Origin: an uncultured Shimia sp.
Lineage (GTDB): Bacteria > Pseudomonadota > Alphaproteobacteria > Rhodobacterales > Rhodobacteraceae
DNA length: 53,295 bases
Assembly: GCA_937897325.1 (NCBI GenBank)
Contig: CALCOY010000033.1
Coordinates: forward strand, 1-53,295
Direction: 5' to 3'
This document shows, in pieces, positions 49,762-53,295 of the stretch. Position 1 is the stretch's first letter. Each line of letters opens with the position of its first letter. The position numbers and the translations under genes were made by a program. The notes beneath the pieces are model-generated. The model made no database searches, had not been told where the DNA came from, and saw only the letters and a list, made by a program, of their open reading frames with translations.

Positions 49762-50484
49762 TCAGGAGGGACGCAGATCTTTCGTGTCTTCGAGGCGGCC
49801 GTAGACGGGGCAGCCCAGCGTCTTGTTAAGCGCATCGACCAGCTCTTGTGTGGTCTCGGCCGGGACGTAGAGACCGCCATTCTTATCGGCAAGGCAGCGC
49901 GCGGCGCTGATCTCGACCTCGGGGTCCGGGTTGGCGTCCGCACCTTCCCAGCCAAAAAAATCCCCGCGGACGCGAAAGCCGATGACATGCACGGTCAGCG
50001 ACTTGCCCGCCGCAGCAAGGTTCGCGGCGACCATGCAGGTGGCCCCGCCGCAGGTTTCCTTGCCATCCGTCACCAGCACGACCGTTCCAGGTTGGTCTCG
50101 ATACATGAGGGCTTCGGCGGCCTCCTCGACAGCTTGTGTCAGCGCCGTGTTGCCGTTTGGTTCTATCGTTCGAACTTCGGACAGGATCGGTCCGGCGGCA
50201 TTCGGGGTCGGGGGCAGGCGTAGGTCGACATTGCTGCAGGCCTCGGCGGTGCCCGGGCCGTACACCACAAGTCCAACGCGTCGGATCGGCGTGACATCGG
50301 GCAACACCCTTTCCAGGGCCTCGCGCGCTTCGAAGATCCGGGGAATGTCGAGGCCGTTATAGCCCATCTCGGCCATTGAGCCTGAGGCGTCAAACACCAG
50401 CATGGCGTCTTCGGTGCAATCGCCAGACGCCATGACAGGGCTAAGCAGGGCGATTGCGCAGAGGGTTGTTCGAAAAACGGACAT
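49762..50484 (-). CDS. Exported von Willebrand factor A domain protein
   Basis: The 240-residue protein has a signal peptide (MSVFRTTLCAIALLSPVMASG) and a VWA domain with an intact MIDAS site: VFDASGSMAEMG near residue 30, threonine in NGNTALTQAV, and VLVTDGKETCGG. It binds a divalent ion and a protein partner outside the inner membrane. Cysteines (ACSNVD, CGGATC, ARCLADK) may form disulfides. ATG 50484 is chosen because it starts the signal peptide; the frame is open up to 50613. Its leader region (to about 50956) shows no gene. Confidence 0.87.
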   Translation of the reverse strand: MSVFRTTLCAIALLSPVMASGDCTEDAMLVFDASGSMAEMGYNGLDIPRIFEAREALERVLPDVTPIRRVGLVVYGPGTAEACSNVDLRLPPTPNAAGPILSEVRTIEPNGNTALTQAVEEAAEALMYRDQPGTVVLVTDGKETCGGATCMVAANLAAAGKSLTVHVIGFRVRGDFFGWEGADANPDPEVEISAARCLADKNGGLYVPAETTQELVDALNKTLGCPVYGRLEDTKDLRPS

Positions 50485-50956
50485 GTTATGTGAACCCCAA
50501 AGATCGCGAGAGCCTAGCATGTTGGAGGGACAAAAACGAAACGATATCTTTGTCCTGTGTCCCGCGGGAGATCCGATGCAGTTCAGCCGAGGGGGCGCGG
50601 CGCATGATCCCAAGCAGCAAGCTGTCGAGGCAGATGGCCTTCAGTTCTTGCAGCGTCCAAGTCGCATTTCTGGAGGGTACGAGGCAATCGGCCTCGTTCG
50701 GATGACCATGGCGCCCTGCTGGGTTTCTTGGAGGACTTCGTCGTGCAGGCGAAAGGTCATCTTGGTTCTGCTCACGCCGATTTTCAAGGACGAACGGCTC
50801 CGTCATGGCCGGGATCAGGCTTTGCGCTTCTCCAGTGCCGGAGCCGATCTCGCGTCCCATGTCGATCAGCCAGCCGACTGACAAAGATCACGCACCAAGT
50901 GTGGACGCCATAAGCTAGAGTTGCCACAAGGCCGCAGGGGCGGGACGGGACCGGTT
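50485..50956. other. Intergenic or decayed stretch upstream of the VWA gene
   Basis: About 470 bases with several short open frames on both strands, none with a domain or good ribosome site. On the minus strand a frame beginning MGREIGSGTG reaches down to 50486 and has no recognisable fold. The tract directly follows the stop of a broken gene (50957) and is probably decayed sequence plus the VWA promoter. Confidence 0.45.
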
Positions 50957-51694
50957 TCATTCGAACCTTAAGTCATGGACAAAGAGCTTGTCGCCGGGCG
51001 CAAGTGCTTGGCACGGATTGTCGATCAAGGTCTCAACCGCAGCGCCTGGCACGCCGCTAAGCAAGTATGACATCGGGACCGTGTTCTGCTTGGCTGGCCA
51101 CACCACCTCCACCTCGTTGCCGGGATTGTGCTGTCAGGTTCACCGGCCGCGCCAGGGTGCGTCCAGGGCCAAGTGAGCCTGCGTGCCGGTTTTCGAAATA
51201 GACGCAGGTCTGCTATTCGTCGGCAATACGGTGCAGGTAAGACGCAATAGCGTCACCGGAGAGGTCTCCGCTCATCACAGCGTTCAGTTCGGAAAGAAAC
51301 GGGCGTACTTGCTGGCTGATCTAATAGCGCAGATAGTCACCGAAGTTGTATTTCGACCGGCGCGGCAGAAGATACTCGGCAGTCGGAGCGTTCTGCAATT
51401 GGTGTCCATCGGTCCGGGTGAGAATGCAGATGATGGCGAGCTTGATGGTCAACATGGCGATCCGGTTCACTGGCACGTCCGTCGGTTCGGCCAGTGCTTC
51501 GGGGGAGCTATGGGGCCGTCAGCCAGCACGGTAAAAAGGTCGAAATGGGGCCCGGCAGAAAGCGCCTCTATTGATATAAAGCTGAATGCAATGGTCGAGA
51601 GTTCATCGGCCGTTTCGACGGCCTGGGCACCACTTAGGGTGATGTCGCTTTCATGTACGGACGTGGGGAGAGCACCTTTTTGCTGATGCAGCAA
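50957..51694 (-). pseudogene. Broken gene with two TAG stops and two frame changes
   Basis: On the minus strand a readable protein can be pieced together from three frames. From TTG 51694 the first frame reads ESDITLSGAQAVETADELSTIAFSFISIEALS and ends near 51505. A second frame continues PEALAEPTDVPVNRIAMLTI, with TAG at 51321-51323 (after FGDYLRY) and TAG at 51213-51215 (after LHRIADE), then QTCVYFENRHAGSLGPGRTLARPVNL. Near 51140 a third frame gives NPGNEVEVVWPAKQNTVPMSYLLSGV and then DNPCQALAPGDKLFVHDLRFE before TGA at 50957-50959. The C-terminal frame is convincing as coding; the parent family is not recognised. Two nonsense codons and two shifts make it non-functional. Confidence 0.6.
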
Positions 51695-51805
51695 AGCATG
51701 GGGAACATGCTGCAGCGCAACATGGGGCGTCTTCCTGCGGGCTGTCTGGTAGAAGTTCGCCGGGATGCTGCACCCACAATTGGCAAGCGTGCGCGGCTTT
51801 GGGGT

Positions 51806-51829
51806 GAGGCGCGCAGACTTGCGCGCCTC
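51806..51829 (-). terminator. Perfect hairpin downstream of the small RTX gene
   Basis: GAGGCGCGCA (51806-51815) and TGCGCGCCTC (51820-51829) form a perfect 10-base stem with a 4-base loop. It is 44 bases past the stop of the minus-strand RTX gene at 51873. No T run follows on the minus strand, so it may be a weak terminator or a stabilising hairpin. Confidence 0.5.
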
Positions 51830-51872
51830 TGGAGTTTCGGGGTTGATCGCGGTGGTCTGTTCTGTTTCGCGA

Positions 51873-52535
51873 TCAGGCGAAACCGAAGAGTTCTGCTTCG
51901 GTCACGCTCTGGATGCCTTCGAGTATGATGACCTTGTCGTCCACGGCGTCGGAATCCTCGTCGAATTCCAGGCGCCCGTCGGCAAAGCGCGCCTCGATCC
52001 CGAGATTGGGGTTTGCATTTCCGGAGAAGGCCGCATCGCCGAGGAAGTCGACGCGCGCGATCAACTCACCGAACTGAAAGCTGTCCTGACCGCGCTGGAA
52101 GTTCAGGATGGTATCCGGGGTGTCGGGGGTGCTGTCGGGTGCGAACAAGTTGTAGCGATAAATCTCTACACCCTGATCAGAGCCGATCATCGTATCGGCC
52201 CCGCTGCCCCCGAAGACATCGACGGGTCCCCCGGCGGTGCTGGTCGAGATGATCAGATCATCGCCATCCCCTGCAAAGGCCGTCGATCCACCGATCATGA
52301 TGTCATCGCCAGACCCACCCAGAAGCACGTCTTCGCCATTGGGGTCCCAGAGCAGATCATTCCCTGCGCCGCCGTCGACCCGGTCGACCCCTTCGCCGCC
52401 AAAGATGACATCGTTACCAAGGCCTGCCGTGATCGTGTCGGCGCCTGCGAGCCCTCGGATAAAGTCACCATCATCGGTGCCATTCAGCGTGTCTTCGGCC
52501 TCGGTTCCCGAGATGCCGTTGGTCGCGTTTAACAT
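51873..52535 (-). CDS. Small RTX-type calcium-binding protein
   Basis: The 220-residue protein is built mostly of hemolysin-type nonapeptides: GTDDGDFIRGLAGADTITAGLGNDVIFGGEG, GGAGNDLLWDPNGEDVLLGGSGDDIMIGG and FGGSGADTMIGSDQG (residues about 20-125). A C-terminal non-repeat domain (ILNFQRGQDSFQFGELIARVDFL, then DDKVIILEGIQSVTEAELFGFA) resembles the secretion end of type I substrates. No signal peptide. ATG 52535 has GGAGAA 7 bases upstream. Its export system is not in the window. Role unknown. Confidence 0.88.
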   Translation of the reverse strand: MLNATNGISGTEAEDTLNGTDDGDFIRGLAGADTITAGLGNDVIFGGEGVDRVDGGAGNDLLWDPNGEDVLLGGSGDDIMIGGSTAFAGDGDDLIISTSTAGGPVDVFGGSGADTMIGSDQGVEIYRYNLFAPDSTPDTPDTILNFQRGQDSFQFGELIARVDFLGDAAFSGNANPNLGIEARFADGRLEFDEDSDAVDDKVIILEGIQSVTEAELFGFA

Positions 52536-52800
52536 TGCAATTCTCCATTCTAGAGTGACGTCGCCACGGCCCCCAAAACAGTGCGATACACATGGCCGGG
52601 CATCATTGTCCGACCAACTGGAAGACTAGCCTACGAGAAGGCTGGCTTTGACGCGCTGGACTTCGGGCGGGTCTTGTCAGCAGAGAGATGCTGAGAATGA
52701 GAGAATTACTGCCGAGCCCCGGGGGTCGGGCGTGCGGATTGCACCGGCGTGAACCTTGGGGGCTCGGGAAGGAAGCGACACTTTGGAGAAAGCGTGCACT

Positions 52801-53222
52801 ATGACCAAACGTCCGAAACTTGCTGCATTGGCCGTGGTGCCCCGCCAAGGACAACTACTGCTCGTCCTGCGCAGAAATGCGCCTGATCGCGGGCTTTGGG
52901 GTTTCCAGGCGGTCACGTCGATCTTGGTGAAACAGGTCTTGAGGCCGCTGCGCGAGAATTGCACGGGGAAACAACCATGATCGCGGAGCCTTTGGAGTAC
53001 CTCACCAATATCGACGTGATCGTCAAAGGCGAGGATGACGGCATCGCGCACCATTTTTTGCTGGTCGCCGTTCTTTGCCGGTTTCGGTCAGGCGCGCCTC
53101 TCGCGCAGGACGATGTGTCAGATGCAGACTGTTTCAGCTTTGATCGCGTTCTGCGGCGGGATCTTGAGATGAGCGCGGATGTCGATACGGAGCTGCGCCT
53201 GGCCATCCAGCGGATGCGCTAG
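52801..53222 (+). pseudogene. Frameshifted NUDIX hydrolase
   Basis: From ATG 52801 the first frame encodes LAALAVVPRQGQLLLVLRRNAPDRGLWGF, the N-terminal half of a NUDIX domain. Just there it should continue PGGHVDLGETGLEAAAREL, but that reading is in the next frame (open from 52896 to TAG 53222). One extra T in the TTT run near 52900 would join them, so a single-base deletion has broken the gene. The second frame also shows GET where the NUDIX box G-x5-E-x7-REU-x-E-E is expected (REL-HGET), which loses the first of the paired metal-binding glutamates. It is probably dead. The parental enzyme would have cleaved nucleoside diphosphate derivatives. Confidence 0.82.
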
Positions 53223-53236
53223 CGATGGTCCGGTCT

Positions 53237-53295
53237 TTAGGCCAACACACCCAGCCCCAAAGCGATGAGCAGGATTGGCATCAGGCGAGCAGGTC
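53237..53295 (-). CDS. C-terminal end of a membrane protein, cut by the window edge
   Basis: On the minus strand the last 59 bases read PARLMPILLIALGLGVLA followed by TAA at 53237-53239. Its hydrophobic run fits the last helix of a membrane protein that extends beyond the right edge. Only 18 residues are visible, so identity cannot be given. Confidence 0.4.
   Translation of the reverse strand, partial: PARLMPILLIALGLGVLA

Noticed and set aside
51183-51686. Plus-strand frame of 167 residues
   Set aside because: The minus strand of the same interval reads as a decayed protein with a clear C terminus; the plus frame has no domain.
1-53295. CRISPR array
   Set aside because: No regularly spaced direct repeats of CRISPR size were seen; the only long repeat is the duplication inside the RTX-type gene.

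Overview
The window looks like chromosomal DNA from an alphaproteobacterium, most likely a marine Rhodobacteraceae (Roseobacter-type) species. The basis is protein similarity recognised by eye: CarD next to a 7Fe ferredoxin and an SUV3-like helicase, the his gene order, single-copy cobS/cobT, and many ATGA stop/start overlaps. I ran no database search, so all family names rest on visible motifs.

Left end (1-1240): a mobile or decayed patch. It holds a serine recombinase interrupted by an in-frame TAG, a small partner gene, and the 3' end of an IS5-type transposase. From 1.5 to 9.6 kb come a periplasmic metallo-beta-lactamase-fold protein, a D-2-hydroxyacid-type FAD oxidase, an operon of a beta-helix-like membrane protein with MTA phosphorylase and a DUF2927-like protein, a SulP anion transporter and a TetR regulator. 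From 9.7 to 17.7 kb there is a LysR regulator, a secreted RTX-type protein with a large internal duplication, a small three-helix membrane protein, a membrane dipeptidase, a short LuxR-type DNA-binding protein, a TPR membrane protein, an acetyltransferase and a lipoprotein.

From 17.7 to 24.3 kb the minus strand carries oligoendopeptidase F and then a likely operon (SCP2 protein, alpha/beta hydrolase, MBL exonuclease, ATP-dependent DNA ligase, amidohydrolase). From 24.4 to 29.4 kb the plus strand reads TPR protein, SUV3-like helicase, S4 RNA-binding protein, ferredoxin and CarD, ended by a clear terminator. From 29.4 to 35 kb lie the cobalamin genes cobS/cobT, hppD with a divergent Lrp regulator, and a Kef-type antiporter. 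From 35 to 43.6 kb come a large single-pass protein with PilM/GspL-like and PilP/GspC-like ends, a SIMPL protein, metY, a glycosyltransferase-like protein, and a tightly overlapping four-gene operon built around a fused ferric-reductase/Rieske protein. That operon is the best candidate here for an undescribed system.

From 43.7 to 49.6 kb are tRNA-Tyr, rlmB, a CoA-binding protein and the histidine genes hisB-hisH / hisA-hisF-hisE, split by an oppositely oriented DUF2147-type gene. The right end (49.7-53.3 kb) is again decayed: a VWA protein, a gene broken by two TAG codons and two frame changes, a small RTX protein, and a frameshifted NUDIX gene.
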